A DNA stretch of 64,000 bases from Azospira restricta. GTDB lineage: Bacteria > Pseudomonadota > Gammaproteobacteria > Burkholderiales > Rhodocyclaceae. Positions 47,705 to 59,346 of the stretch are shown here, in pieces. Under the pieces are notes generated by a model that saw only the letters and a program-made list of their open reading frames with translations, did not search any database and had not been told where the DNA came from. The translations under genes and the position numbers were made by a program. The DNA lies in NCBI RefSeq assembly GCF_016858125.1, contig NZ_CP064781.1:992001-1056000 (forward strand), given 5' to 3'. Each line of letters begins with the position of its first letter. Positions within the stretch are counted from its first letter, which is position 1.

Positions 47705-50005
47705 ATGCCCGGCATCGTCTGCCAGCGCATCCGCGTCACCGGCGTCGTCCAGGGCGTCGGCTACCGGCCGTTCGTCTGGCGGCTGGCCAACGAGCTCGAG
47801 CTGCACGGCTGGGTGCGCAACACCGGCGGCGGCGTCGAGATCGAGGTCTGCGGCAAGCCGCCGCAGGTCAACGCGCTGATCGAGCGCCTGTCGCGCGAGG
47901 CGCCGCCGCTGGCGCGCGTCGACGACGTGCGCGCGCACCCCGCCGAACGCAAGGGCGATGCCGCGGCCGAGTTCGTCATCCTCGACAGCGACGGCGGTCC
48001 GGCGACGACGACGATCGGCCACGACACGGCGATCTGCGCCGACTGCCTCGGCGAGCTGTTCGACCCGAAGTCGCGCCGCTGGCGCTATGCCTTCACCAAC
48101 TGCACGCACTGCGGCCCGCGCTATACGATCAGCCGCGGCATCCCGTACGACCGCGCGCGCACCGCGCTGGCGCCGTTCCCGTTGTGCCGCGACTGCCGCC
48201 AGGAATACGAACGCCCGGCCGACCGCCGCTTCCACGCCGAGGCCAACTGCTGCGCGAAGTGCGGCCCGCGGCTGACGCTGCTCGACGAGAGCGGCGCCGA
48301 GATCGCCGGCGACCCGCTGGCGAAGACGCTGACGCTGCTGCGCCAGGGCGGCATCGTCGCCATCAAGGGGCTGGGCGGCTTCCACCTCGTCTGCGACGCG
48401 CGCAACGCCGAGGCGGTGAGCGCGCTGCGCGAGCGCAAGGCGCGCGAGGAGAAGCCGTTCGCGGTGATGGTCGCCAACCTGGCGTCGGCGTCGTCGCTGG
48501 TGCAGGTCGGCATCGGCGAGCCGGCGCTGCTCGAAGCGGCCGAGCGGCCGATCGTGCTGATGAAGAAGCGGCACGCCGCCGACGAGCGCCTGCCCGGCGT
48601 CGCGCCGGGGATGGCTTGGCTCGGGCTGATGCTGCCGTACACGCCGCTGCACTACCTGCTCTTCCACGAGGCCGCCGGGCGGCCGGCCGGTACCGCCTGG
48701 CTGTCGCGGCCGCAGGAGCTGGCGCTGGTGATGACCAGCGCCAACCCCGGCGGCGAGCCGCTGGTGACCGGCAACGACGAGGCACTGCTGCGCCTCTCGG
48801 AGATCGCCGACGCCTACCTGATCCACGACCGCGACATCGTCGTCCGCTGCGACGACTCGGTGCTGCGCGCCGCGCCCGGCGGCTTCCAGTTCCTGCGCCG
48901 GGCGCGCGGCTTCACGCCGCGCGCGATCAGGCTGCCCTACCCGGGACCGGCGACGCTGGCCGTCGGCGGCTGGTTCAAGAACACCGTCTGCGTCACGCGC
49001 GGCAACGAGGCCTTCGTCTCGCAGCACATCGGCGACCTCGACAACGCCGCGACCTGCAGCTTCTTCGAGGAAACCGTCGCGCACCTGCTGGCCGTGCTGC
49101 AGGTGAAGCCGGAGCGCGTCGCGCACGACCTGCACCCGGATTTCCACTCGACCCGCTTCGCCGCCGACTACGCGCGCATGCGCGGGCTGCCGGCGATCGC
49201 CGTGCAGCACCACCATGCGCACCTGGCGGCGGTGCTCGCCGAGCACGGCATCCGCGACGCGACGATCGGCCTCGCGCTCGACGGCGTCGGGCTGGGCAGC
49301 GACGGCGGCGCCTGGGGCGGCGAGCTGTTGCACGCCGCGCGCCGCAGCTGCCGGCGCCTCGGCTCCTTGCGGCCGCTGCCGCTGCCCGGCGGCGACCGCG
49401 CCGCGCGCGAACCGTGGCGGATGGCGGCGGCGGTGCTGCACCGCCTCGGCCGCGCCGACGAGATCGAGCGCCGCTTCGCCGACCAGCCGGCGGCGACGAT
49501 GCTCGGCCAGCTGCTCGAACGCGGCGTCAACTGCCCGCCCTCGTCCAGCCTCGGCCGCTGGTTCGACGCCGCCGCCGGCCTGCTCGGCGTGTGCCGGACG
49601 ATGGCCTTCGAGGGCCAGGCGGCGATGCTGCTCGAAGGGCTGGCGGAACGCTACGGCGAGATGCTGCCGATCGACCACGGCTGGCGGATCGACGGCGGCG
49701 AGCTCGACCTGACGCCGCTGCTCGCCGTGCTCGCCGACGAGACCAATCCCGGCCGCGGCGCCGCGGTGTTCCACGCGACGCTGGCGGCGGCGCTCGCCGA
49801 CTGGGTGCGCGGCTTCGCCGACGGCGGCCGGGTGCTCGGCGCCGGCGGCTGCTTCCTCAACCAGGTGCTGGTGCGCGGCCTGCGCAGCCGGCTGGCGACG
49901 CACGGGCTGACGCTGGTCGAGGCGCAGCGGCTGCCGCCGAACGACGGCGGGCTGGCGCTCGGCCAGGCCTGGGTGGCGATGAATTCCGACATCGAGGAGC
50001 ACTGA
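47705..50005 (+). CDS. hypF: Carbamoyltransferase HypF
   Basis: HypF makes the thiocarbamate on HypE from carbamoyl phosphate, the source of the cyanide ligands of NiFe hydrogenase. The 766-residue protein has an acylphosphatase domain (VVQGVGYRPFVWRLA), two zinc fingers (CADCLGEL ... CTHCGPRY; CRDCRQEY ... CAKCGPRL), a YrdC-like domain (IVAIKGLGGFHLVCDA) and a Kae1-like domain (AVQHHHAHLAAVLAEH). Full length for the family. Its stop touches the hypC start. Confidence 0.96.
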   Translation: MPGIVCQRIRVTGVVQGVGYRPFVWRLANELELHGWVRNTGGGVEIEVCGKPPQVNALIERLSREAPPLARVDDVRAHPAERKGDAAAEFVILDSDGGPATTTIGHDTAICADCLGELFDPKSRRWRYAFTNCTHCGPRYTISRGIPYDRARTALAPFPLCRDCRQEYERPADRRFHAEANCCAKCGPRLTLLDESGAEIAGDPLAKTLTLLRQGGIVAIKGLGGFHLVCDARNAEAVSALRERKAREEKPFAVMVANLASASSLVQVGIGEPALLEAAERPIVLMKKRHAADERLPGVAPGMAWLGLMLPYTPLHYLLFHEAAGRPAGTAWLSRPQELALVMTSANPGGEPLVTGNDEALLRLSEIADAYLIHDRDIVVRCDDSVLRAAPGGFQFLRRARGFTPRAIRLPYPGPATLAVGGWFKNTVCVTRGNEAFVSQHIGDLDNAATCSFFEETVAHLLAVLQVKPERVAHDLHPDFHSTRFAADYARMRGLPAIAVQHHHAHLAAVLAEHGIRDATIGLALDGVGLGSDGGAWGGELLHAARRSCRRLGSLRPLPLPGGDRAAREPWRMAAAVLHRLGRADEIERRFADQPAATMLGQLLERGVNCPPSSSLGRWFDAAAGLLGVCRTMAFEGQAAMLLEGLAERYGEMLPIDHGWRIDGGELDLTPLLAVLADETNPGRGAAVFHATLAAALADWVRGFADGGRVLGAGGCFLNQVLVRGLRSRLATHGLTLVEAQRLPPNDGGLALGQAWVAMNSDIEEH

Positions 50006-50251
50006 ATGTGTCTCGCACTCCCCTGCAAGGTCGTCGCCATCGACGGCGAGACGGCGACGATCGACGTCTCCGGCATGAAGAAGGACATCTCGCTGGCGCT
50101 GCTGGACGACGTCGCCGTCGGCGACTACGTGATCGTCCATGTCGGCTACGCACTGACGAAACTCGACCCGGACGAGGCCGAGAAGACGCTGGCGCTGTTC
50201 GCCGAGATGGGCGAGCAGGCAATGGCCGAGGCGGCGCGTGAAATACATTGA
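50006..50251 (+). CDS. hypC: Hydrogenase assembly chaperone HypC
   Basis: HypC carries the Fe(CN)2CO unit with HypD and holds the large-subunit precursor. The 81-residue protein begins MCLALPCKVV, the family signature with the essential Cys2. It starts directly after hypF and overlaps hypD by 14 bases. Confidence 0.95.
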   Translation: MCLALPCKVVAIDGETATIDVSGMKKDISLALLDDVAVGDYVIVHVGYALTKLDPDEAEKTLALFAEMGEQAMAEAAREIH

Positions 50252-51365
50252 CGAGTTCCGCGACGGCGACCTCGCGCGCGGCCTCTCCGCCGCGATCAGG
50301 CAGGCCGCCGTGCCTGCGCGCAGCTACCACTTCATGGAGTTCTGCGGCGGCCACACGCACGCCATTTCGCGCTATGGCGTCGCCGACCTTCTGCCCGACA
50401 ACGTGCGCATGATCCACGGCCCGGGCTGCCCGGTCTGCGTGCTGCCGGTCGGCCGCGTCGACATGGCGATCCGCCTCGCGCTCGACTGCGGCGTGACGCT
50501 GTGCACCTACGGCGATACCCTCCGGGTACCGGCCTCGGACAGTCTTTCGCTGATGAAGGCGAAGGCGCGCGGCGGCGACATCCGCATGGTCTATTCGAGC
50601 GCCGACGCGCTGAAGGTCGCGCAGGCCAACCCGGAGAAACAGGTCGTCTTCTTCGCCATCGGCTTCGAGACGACGACGCCGCCGACGGCCGTCGCCATCA
50701 AGCAGGCGCAGGCGCTCGGCCTGAAGAATTTCTCCGTGCTCTGCTGCCACGTGCTGACGCCGTCGGCGATCAGCACCATCCTCGAATCGCCGGAAGTGCG
50801 CCAGTGGGGCACCGTGCCGCTCGACGGCTTCATCGGCCCGGCGCACGTGTCGACGATCATCGGCAGCCAGCCCTACGAGTTCTTCGCCGAGGAATACAGG
50901 AAGCCGGTGGTGATCGCCGGCTTCGAGCCGCTCGACGTGATGCAGGCGATCCTGATGCTGGTGAAGCAGGTGAACGAAGGCCGCGCCGTCGTCGAGAACG
51001 AGTTCTCGCGGGCGGTCACGCGCGAGGGCAACGTCAAGGCGCAGAACCTCGTCGCCGAGGTCTTCGAGCTGCGCCGCCAGTTCGAGTGGCGCGGCCTCAA
51101 CGTCGTGCCGTATTCCGGGCTGAAGATCCGCAAGGAATTCGCCGAGTTTGATGCCGAGCAGCGCTTCCCGGTTGCCTACGTCTCGGTCGCCGACAACCGC
51201 GCCTGCGAGTGCGGCGCGATCCTGCGCGGCGTGAAAAAGCCGCAGGACTGCAAGCTGTTCGGCACCGTGTGCACGCCGGAGAACCCGGTCGGCTCGTGCA
51301 TGGTGTCGTCCGAGGGCGCCTGCGCGGCGCACTACACCTACGGTCGCTACAAGGATTTCCAATGA
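50238..51365 (+). CDS. hypD: Hydrogenase maturation protein HypD (GTG start)
   Basis: HypD is the iron-sulfur scaffold where the Fe(CN)2CO centre is built. The 375-residue protein has MEFCGGHTHAI (active cysteine), GPGCPVCVLP, GFETTTPPTA and the C-terminal cluster cysteines (CECGAILRG, CKLFGTVC, GSCMVSSEGACAAHY). The GTG start is inside hypC, and MKYIDEFRDG matches the family N-terminus. Confidence 0.96.
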   Translation: MKYIDEFRDGDLARGLSAAIRQAAVPARSYHFMEFCGGHTHAISRYGVADLLPDNVRMIHGPGCPVCVLPVGRVDMAIRLALDCGVTLCTYGDTLRVPASDSLSLMKAKARGGDIRMVYSSADALKVAQANPEKQVVFFAIGFETTTPPTAVAIKQAQALGLKNFSVLCCHVLTPSAISTILESPEVRQWGTVPLDGFIGPAHVSTIIGSQPYEFFAEEYRKPVVIAGFEPLDVMQAILMLVKQVNEGRAVVENEFSRAVTREGNVKAQNLVAEVFELRRQFEWRGLNVVPYSGLKIRKEFAEFDAEQRFPVAYVSVADNRACECGAILRGVKKPQDCKLFGTVCTPENPVGSCMVSSEGACAAHYTYGRYKDFQ

Positions 51366-52414
51366 GTGAAGTGAAGCGCGGCTACGTCCGCCCGCTCGAC
51401 ATCAGGCACGGCCGCATCGACCTGTCGCACGGCTCCGGCGGCCGCGCGATGGCGCAGCTGATCGAGGAACTGTTCGCGGCGGCCTTCGACAACGAGTTCC
51501 TGCGCCAGGGCAACGACGGCGCGACGCTGCCGGTGCCGGCCGGCGGCCGGCTGGTGATGGCGGCCGACGCGCACGTCGTCTCGCCGCTGTTCTTTCCCGG
51601 CGGCGACATCGGCTGCCTCTCCGTGCATGGCACGATCAACGACGTCGCGGTGATGGGCGCCAAGCCGCTGTGGCTGTCGGCCTCGTTCATCCTCGAGGAG
51701 GGCTTTCCGCTCGCGGATCTCAAGCGCATCGTCGAGTCGATGGCGAGCGCGGCGAAGGACGCCGGCGTGCCGATCGTCACCGGCGACACCAAGGTCGTCG
51801 AGCAAGGGAAGGGCGACGGCGTGTTCATCACGACCACCGGCGTCGGCGTCGTTCCCGACGGACGCGAACTGTCCGGCGACCGGGCGCGGCCGGGCGACGC
51901 GATTCTCGTCTCCGGCACCCTCGGCGACCACGGCATGGCGATCATGGCCGAGCGCGAATCGCTCGGTTTCTCGGCGCCGATCGAGTCCGACACGGCGGCC
52001 TTGCACGGGCTGATCGAGGCGCTGCTGGCGAGCGGCGCCGACGTGCGCGTGCTGCGCGACCCGACGCGCGGCGGGCTGGCCACGACGCTGAACGAGATCG
52101 CCCGCCAGTCGAAGGTGGGCATGATGCTGCAGGAGAAGTCGCTGCCGGTGAATCCGGAAGTCGCGGCGGCCTGCGAGTTCCTCGGGCTCGACCCGCTCTA
52201 TGTCGCCAACGAGGGCAAGCTGGTGGTGATCGTCGCGCCCGAGGATGCGGAGCAGGCGCTTGCCGCGCTGCGTGCGCATCCGCTCGGCGCGCGGGCGGCG
52301 GCGGTCGGCACGGTGCATGAAGACCCGCACCACTTCGTGCAGATGACCACCGCCTTCGGCGGCAAACGCATCGTCGACTGGCTGACGGGGGAACAGCTCC
52401 CCCGCATCTGCTGA
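51362..52414 (+). CDS. hypE: Hydrogenase maturation protein HypE
   Basis: HypE dehydrates its C-terminal cysteine thiocarboxamide to thiocyanate for transfer to HypCD. The 350-residue protein starts near LSHGSGGRAM, has PurM-type ATP-binding motifs (MAADAHVVSPLFFPGGDIG, NDVAVMGAKP, VTGDTKVVEQGKGDGVFI) and ends in the required PRIC. The ATG overlaps the hypD stop. Confidence 0.96.
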   Translation: MSEVKRGYVRPLDIRHGRIDLSHGSGGRAMAQLIEELFAAAFDNEFLRQGNDGATLPVPAGGRLVMAADAHVVSPLFFPGGDIGCLSVHGTINDVAVMGAKPLWLSASFILEEGFPLADLKRIVESMASAAKDAGVPIVTGDTKVVEQGKGDGVFITTTGVGVVPDGRELSGDRARPGDAILVSGTLGDHGMAIMAERESLGFSAPIESDTAALHGLIEALLASGADVRVLRDPTRGGLATTLNEIARQSKVGMMLQEKSLPVNPEVAAACEFLGLDPLYVANEGKLVVIVAPEDAEQALAALRAHPLGARAAAVGTVHEDPHHFVQMTTAFGGKRIVDWLTGEQLPRIC

Positions 52415-52424
52415 GCGATCGGGA

Positions 52425-52634
52425 TCAGCGGTAGTCCGAGATGACCACGGCCGCGACGTCTTCGACCTCGTCGAACACCATGCGGCGGGCTTCGTCGTGG
52501 TCGCGCGCGTTGTCGACCGAGAAGCACTGGGTACGGCCGTCGGCGAAGCGCACGGCGGCGATGAAGCGGAGGCGGCGGCTGGTGCGCCGTTTGGGTGCAG
52601 CGGCGGCGCTGCGTTTGGGCGAGGCTTGCGACAT
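52425..52634 (-). CDS. Small unknown protein on the opposite strand within the hyp cluster
   Basis: The 69-residue product is basic at the N-terminus (SPKRSAAAAPKRRTSRRLRF) and has a compact beta-like remainder (IAAVRFADGRTQCFSVDNARDHDEARRMVFDEVEDVAAVVISDYR). ATG 52634 is chosen because AGGGAG lies 7 bases upstream; a longer frame extends 19 codons further without a site. It is the only gene in the hyp-hox block on the minus strand and is inserted between hypE and hypX. I do not recognise the family. Confidence 0.6.
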   Translation of the reverse strand: MSQASPKRSAAAAPKRRTSRRLRFIAAVRFADGRTQCFSVDNARDHDEARRMVFDEVEDVAAVVISDYR

Positions 52635-52834
52635 GGTTGGCTCCCTGGTGTCCGGTTCGCCTTCTGGGAGGCGTCGGGCGCATCGTGGCATAGCTGAAGT
52701 GTTTGAAAAATAAGACGAAAGTTATATGTGTATGCATCTGGCTTGGGTGGTGCGCGAAAAGGCTTGCGGCGACAGGGATCGCACTTTGCGCGTCGCAGTG
52801 AAAAAACCCTTGCGGCATGTCACGGGGTGAGGCG

Positions 52835-54561
52835 ATGCGCATCCTGTTCCTGACCCATACCTTCAACAGCCTGACGCAGCGCCTGTACTGCGAACTCGTC
52901 GAACGCGGCCATCAGGTCTCGATCGAGTTCGACATCACCGATTCGGTCGCCGAGGAGGCCGTCGCGCTGTTCCGGCCCGACCTGATCGTCGCCCCCTACC
53001 TGCGCCGTGCGATCCCGGAATCGATCTGGCGGCAGCACACCTGCCTGATCGTGCATCCCGGCATCGTCGGCGACCGCGGCCCGTCGGCGCTCGACTGGGC
53101 GATCCAGGAGCAGTGGCCGGAATGGGGCGTCACCGTGCTGCAGGCCGAGGCCGAGATGGATGCCGGGCCGATCTGGGCGGAGGAGCGCTTCACGCTGCGC
53201 GTCGCGAAGAAGTCGAGCCTGTACCGCAACGAGGTCACCGAGGCGGCGACGCGCGGCGTGCTGAAGGCGGTCGAGCGCTTCGCCGCCGGCAACTTCGCGC
53301 CGACGCCGCTCGACTACGGCAACCCGGACGTGCGCGGCCGCCTGCGCCCGCTGATGACGCAGGCCGAGCGCGCGATCGACTGGTCGCGCGAGACGACGGC
53401 GACGGTGCTGGCGAAGATCAACGCCGCCGACGGCTTCCCCGGCGTCGCCGACCGCCTGTTCGGCCGGCCCTGCCATCTATTCGACGCCTGCGCCGAGAGC
53501 GTGCTCAAGGGCGCGCCCGGCGAACTGGTCGCGCGGCGCGAGACGGCGCTGTGCCGCGCCACCGTCGACGGCGCGGTGTGGCTCGGCCACGTCAAGCGTG
53601 CCGACAGTGCGCATCCGTTCAAGCTGCCGGCGACGCTGGCCTTCGCCGACGGAGCGCGGGCCTTGCCGGAGGCGGCGCTCGACGGCTGGTGGGCGCCGCA
53701 GCATGCGACCTGGCAGGACATCCGCTACGAGGAGGCGCAGCAGGTCGGCTTCCTGCATTTCGACTTCACCAACGGCGCGATGGGCACGCGGCAGTGCCGG
53801 CGCCTGCTCGCCGCCTACCGCTGGGCCTTGGGCCGTCCGACGAAGGTGATCGTGCTGATGGGCGGCCGCGACTTCTGGTCGAACGGCATCCACCTGAACC
53901 TGATCGAGGCGGCGGAAAGCCCCGCCGACGAATCGTGGGCCAACATCAACGCCATCGACGACCTGGCCGAGGCGATCATCACCACCGGCTCGCACCTCAC
54001 CATCGCCGCGGTGCAGGGCAATGCCGGCGCCGGCGGCTGCTTCCTCGCGCGCGCCGCCGATTTCGTCTGGATGCGCGACGGCGCGCTGATGAACCCGCAC
54101 TACAAGAACATGGGCAACCTGTTCGGCTCCGAATACTGGACCTACCTGCTGCCGCCGCGCGTCGGCATCGAGGGCGCGCGCGCGATCATGCAGCACCGCC
54201 TGCCGCTCACCGCGAAGGCCGGCGTCGCCAGCGGCTTCGTCGACGCCTGCCTGGCCTCGGACATCGCCGCCTTCCGCGTCGACGTCGCGCGCCGCGCGGC
54301 CGAACTGGCGGCGGCGCCGGACCTCCACGAACGGCTTGCCGCCAAGCGCGAGAAGCGCGCCGACGACGAGGCGGCGAAGCCGCTCGCCGCCTACCGCAAC
54401 GAGGAGCTCGAGCATATGCGCCGCAACTTCTACGGCTTCGACCCGAGTTACCACGTCGCCCGCTTCCACTTCGTGCACAAGTCGCCGCAGTCGTGGACGC
54501 CGCGCCATCTGGCGAAGCACCGCGACCTCGGCTGGACCGTCCCGTGCGCAGAGGTGCCGGC

Positions 54562-54565
<4 letters not shown>
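52835..54565 (+). CDS. hypX: HypX, CO-ligand-forming hydrogenase maturation protein
   Basis: HypX makes the CO ligand of NiFe hydrogenase from N10-formyl-tetrahydrofolate, important under oxygen. The 576-residue protein has a formyltransferase-like N-terminal half (LIVHPGIVGDRGPSALDWAI with the catalytic His/Asp region; AINAADGFPGVADRLFG) and a crotonase-like C-terminal half (LMGGRDFWSNGIHLNLIE, AAVQGNAGAGGCFLARAAD). ATG 52835 follows GGGGTGAGG; a start six codons upstream lacks a site. HoxA overlaps its stop. The gap before it (52635-52834) is otherwise featureless. Confidence 0.94.
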
Positions 54566-56039
<1,474 letters not shown>

Positions 56040-56043
<4 letters not shown>

Positions 56044-57038
56044 AGATCCTCTGGCTGCAGGCTTCCGGCTGCGGCGGCTGCACGCAGTCGCTGCTAGGCG
56101 CCGAGTCGCGGCGCGGCGTGCTGGCGCGGCTCGCCGGCGGCGGCGTCGAGCTCGTCTTCCACCCGGCGCTGGCGGAAGCCAGCGGCGACGAGGCGCTGGC
56201 GCTGCTCGCCGCCGCCGCCGACGGCACCCTCGCCTTCGACGCACTGTGCGTCGAGGGCGCGCTGCTGCGCGGGCCGAACGGCAGCGGCCGCTTCCACGTG
56301 CTGGCCGGCAGCGGCGTGCCGATGATCGACTGGGTGCGCCGGCTGGCCGCGCGCGCCCGCCATGTGCTGGCGATCGGCAGCTGCACCGCCTACGGCGGCA
56401 TTGCCGCCTCCGGCGACAACCTGCTCGAAGCCTGCGGCCTGCAGTTCGACGGCGCCGAGCCGGGCGGCCTGCTCGGCGCCGATTTCCGCGCCGGCAGCGG
56501 GCTGCCGGTGGTCAACGTCGCCGGCTGCCCGATCCACGCCGACTGGGTCGTCGACACGCTGCTGGCGCTCGCCGCCGGCGCCTTCGCCGCCGGCGACCTC
56601 GACGCGCTGCAGCGGCCGCGCTTCTATTCCGAGCAACTGGTCCACCACGGCTGCCCGAAGAACGAGTTCTACGAATTCAAGGCCAGCGCGCAGAAGCCCT
56701 CCGACCTCGGCTGCCTGATGGAGAACCTCGGCTGCAAGGGCACGCAGGCGCACGCCGACTGCAACGTGCGGCCGTGGTACGGCGTCGGCTCGTGCCTGCG
56801 CGGCGGCTTCTCGTGCATCGCCTGCACCGAGCCCGGCTTCGAGGAACCGGGGCATCCGTTCATGGCGACGCCGAAGGTCGCCGGCATCCCGATCGGCCTG
56901 CCGCTGGACATGCCGAAGGCCTGGTTCGTCGCGCTCGCCGCGCTGTCCAAGTCGGCGACGCCGAAGCGCGTGCGCGAGTCGGCGACGCGCGACCATCCGC
57001 TGCCGCTGCCGTCGACCAAGAAGGGGCCGCGCCCGTGA
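56040..57038 (+). CDS. hoxB: Regulatory hydrogenase small subunit HoxB/HupU
   Basis: HoxB is the iron-sulfur subunit of the cytoplasmic H2 sensor. The 332-residue protein lacks a twin-arginine signal and starts directly with LQASGCGGCTQSLLGAE (proximal cluster). Further ligands occur in AIGSCTAYGG, VAGCPIH, HHGCPKNEFYEF, LGCKGTQAHADC and GSCLRGGFSCIACTEPGF. These features separate it from exported HupS/HoxK. The ATG overlaps the hoxA stop. Confidence 0.93.
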
Positions 57039-58483
57039 GCCGGCTCGTGATCGGCCCGTTCAACCGCGTCGAGGGCGACCTCGAGGTGGCGCTCGACGTC
57101 GCCGACGGCCGCGTGCGCGGCGCCGAGGTCAGCGCCTCGCTGTACCGCGGCTTCGAGAACCTGCTCGTCGGCCGCGACCCGCTCGACGCGCTGGTGCTGG
57201 TGCCGCGCATCTGCGGCATCTGCTCGGTGTCGCAGTCGGCCGCCGCCGCCGCTGCGCTGGCCGCCGCCGCCGGCCTCGTCATGCCGGCCAACGGCCGCCT
57301 CGCGCAGAACCTGATCCACTGCTGCGAGAACCTCGCCGACCACCTGACGCACTTCTACTGCTTCTTCATGCCCGACTTCGCGCGCGACGGCTACGCCGGC
57401 GCGCCGTGGCACGCGGGCGTCGCCGAACGCTTCCGCGCGCAGCGCGGCAGCGCGCTCGCCGACTGGCTGCCGGCGCGCACCGACTTCCTGCGCGTGCTCG
57501 GCTACCTCGCCGGCAAATGGCCGCACACGCTGGCGCTGCAACCGGGCGGCACGACCCGGGCGATCACGCCGACCGAGAAGGTCCGGCTGGCCGAGGTGCT
57601 GCGCGAGTTCCGCGACTTCCTCGAGACGACGCTGTTCGCCGACGCGCTGGAAGCCTTCGCCGCGCTCGACTCGCCGGCGGCGCTGGCGGCCTGGGCCGAG
57701 GCGCGCGACGGCGACCTCGCCCGCTTCGTGCGCGTCGCCCTCGCGCTCGGGCTGGAGCGCGTCGGCCGCGCCGGCGACCGCTTCCTGTCCTTCGGCGCCT
57801 ACGCCGCCGCCGGCGGCCCGCTCTTGCCGCGCGGTGTCTGGCAGGACGGCGCCGCGCTGGCGCTCGACCCCGCTGCCATCGTCGAGGACGTCAGCCATGC
57901 CTGGCTGGAGGACGGCGCCGCGCTGCCGCCGGCCGCCGGCGAGACGCGACCGCTCGCCGACCCCGACGCCAAGCCCGCCGCCTACTCGTGGTGCAAGGCG
58001 CCGCGCTACGCCGGCCGCGCGGTCGAGACCGGCGCGCTGGCGCGCCAGCTGCTCGCCGGCCAGCCGCTGGCCGCGAGCCTCGTCGCCGCGCACGGCGGCA
58101 GTGTGCTGGCGCGCGTCGTCGCGCGCATGAGCGAGGTGGCGCGGCTGCTGCCGCAGATGGAGCAGTGGCTGCGCGAGATCGCTCCCGGCGAGCCGTTCTG
58201 CGCCGAATGGACGGCGCCGCAGGACGCGCACGGGGTCGGCCTGGTCGAGGCGGCGCGCGGCGCGCTCGGCCACTGGCTGACGATCGAGCGCGGCCGCATC
58301 GCCGGTTACCAGATCGTCGCGCCGACCACCTGGAACTTCTCGCCGCGGGATGCCGCCGGCCAGCCCGGTGCGCTCGAGCAGGCGCTGGTCGGCCTGCCGG
58401 TCGGCGCCGGCGAGCGGAACCCGCCGATCGTCCAGCACGTCGTGCGCTCGTTCGATCCGTGCATGGTGTGCACGGTGCACTGA
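57035..58483 (+). CDS. hoxC: Regulatory hydrogenase large subunit HoxC/HupV
   Basis: HoxC holds the NiFe site of the H2 sensor. The 482-residue protein has the ligand motifs RICGICSVSQ near residue 59 and DPCMVCTVH at the very C-terminus. There is no extension after the last histidine, so no endopeptidase processing is needed, a hallmark of sensory hydrogenases. The GTG start overlaps the hoxB stop as GTGA. The GDSL gene begins 11 bases later. Confidence 0.94.
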   Translation: MSRLVIGPFNRVEGDLEVALDVADGRVRGAEVSASLYRGFENLLVGRDPLDALVLVPRICGICSVSQSAAAAAALAAAAGLVMPANGRLAQNLIHCCENLADHLTHFYCFFMPDFARDGYAGAPWHAGVAERFRAQRGSALADWLPARTDFLRVLGYLAGKWPHTLALQPGGTTRAITPTEKVRLAEVLREFRDFLETTLFADALEAFAALDSPAALAAWAEARDGDLARFVRVALALGLERVGRAGDRFLSFGAYAAAGGPLLPRGVWQDGAALALDPAAIVEDVSHAWLEDGAALPPAAGETRPLADPDAKPAAYSWCKAPRYAGRAVETGALARQLLAGQPLAASLVAAHGGSVLARVVARMSEVARLLPQMEQWLREIAPGEPFCAEWTAPQDAHGVGLVEAARGALGHWLTIERGRIAGYQIVAPTTWNFSPRDAAGQPGALEQALVGLPVGAGERNPPIVQHVVRSFDPCMVCTVH

Positions 58484-58494
58484 GCCCGGACGCG

Positions 58495-59121
58495 ATGCGC
58501 CGCCGGACTTTCGTCGCCTTCGCCGCCGCCGCGCTGCTCGCCGGCTGCGGCCGCAAACCGAAGCTCGCCGCACTGCCCGCCGGCGCCACCGTGCTCGCCT
58601 TCGGCGACAGCGTCACCTACGGTACCGGCGCCGCGCCGGGCGAGGACTGGCCGACGCGGCTGGCGGCGCGCTCCGGCTGGCGCATCGTCAATGCCGGCGT
58701 CCCCGGCGACACCGCCGAGGCCGGCCGGCAGCGGATCGGGCCGCTGCTCGACGAACACCGGCCGGCGCTGGTGATCGTCGAGATCGGCGGCAACGACTTC
58801 CTCAGGCGCCGCCCGCAGGCGGCGGTCAAGGAAGACCTGCGCGCGATCGTCGCCGCTGCCCGCGCCGCCGGTGCGCAGGTGGTGCTGGTCGCCGTTCCCG
58901 AGCTGTCGCTGCTCGGCGCGGTGACGCGCAAGCCGTCGGATGCGCCGATCTACGCCGAGCTGGGCGACGAGGAGAAGCTACCGGTGGTCGCCGACGTCTT
59001 CGCCGACACGCTCGGCGATCCGGCGCTGCGCGCCGACGCGATCCATCCCAACGCGCACGGCTATGAACGCATGGCCGGCGAGCTGCACGCCGCGCTGCGC
59101 CGGCTCGGCCTGCTGCGCTGA
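58495..59121 (+). CDS. GDSL-family lipoprotein esterase (TesA-like)
   Basis: The 208-residue protein has a lipoprotein signal (FAAAALLAGCG) and SGNH hydrolase blocks: AFGDSVTYG (nucleophile serine), NAGVPGDT, EIGGNDFLRR, and DAIHPNAHGY (Asp-His). It resembles arylesterase/thioesterase I proteins. It lies 11 bases after hoxC, so it may be cotranscribed with the hydrogenase sensor genes, although no functional link is evident. A short hairpin follows. Confidence 0.9.
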   Translation: MRRRTFVAFAAAALLAGCGRKPKLAALPAGATVLAFGDSVTYGTGAAPGEDWPTRLAARSGWRIVNAGVPGDTAEAGRQRIGPLLDEHRPALVIVEIGGNDFLRRRPQAAVKEDLRAIVAAARAAGAQVVLVAVPELSLLGAVTRKPSDAPIYAELGDEEKLPVVADVFADTLGDPALRADAIHPNAHGYERMAGELHAALRRLGLLR

Positions 59122-59128
59122 CGCCGCC

Positions 59129-59148
59129 CGGCGAACGAATCGCCGTTT
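59129..59148 (+). terminator. Possible weak terminator after the GDSL gene
   Basis: CGGCGA (59129-59134) pairs with TCGCCG (59140-59145) around ACGAA, followed by TTT. The stem is short and the T-run brief, so this is tentative. The rest of the 225-base gap to the kinase gene contains no gene, only a later AGGAGG ribosome-binding site. Confidence 0.35.
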
Positions 59149-59346
59149 CCCCGGTCTTTTTTCTGATTGCGCCGCCTGCCAGCCGGTGCGGCCGCCGCGT
59201 GCGAATCGCGCCGCCGCGGCCGATGGTTGTGCGGGGCGGGCGCAGGGAATCTTTTTCCGTCCGCCGCTGTCCGACTGCTTCATTCCGGATTGATATTCGC
59301 GGGTCATTGCCGGCGCCGGCGGTCCCGCCCGCACAGGAGGATTCCG

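Noticed and set aside
46157-50248. Open frame of 1363 codons on the minus strand across hypA-hypF
   Set aside because: It is a shadow of high-GC genes on the plus strand: composition is Arg/Ala/Val-rich with no domain motifs, while the plus strand encodes complete HypA, HypB, HypF and HypC.
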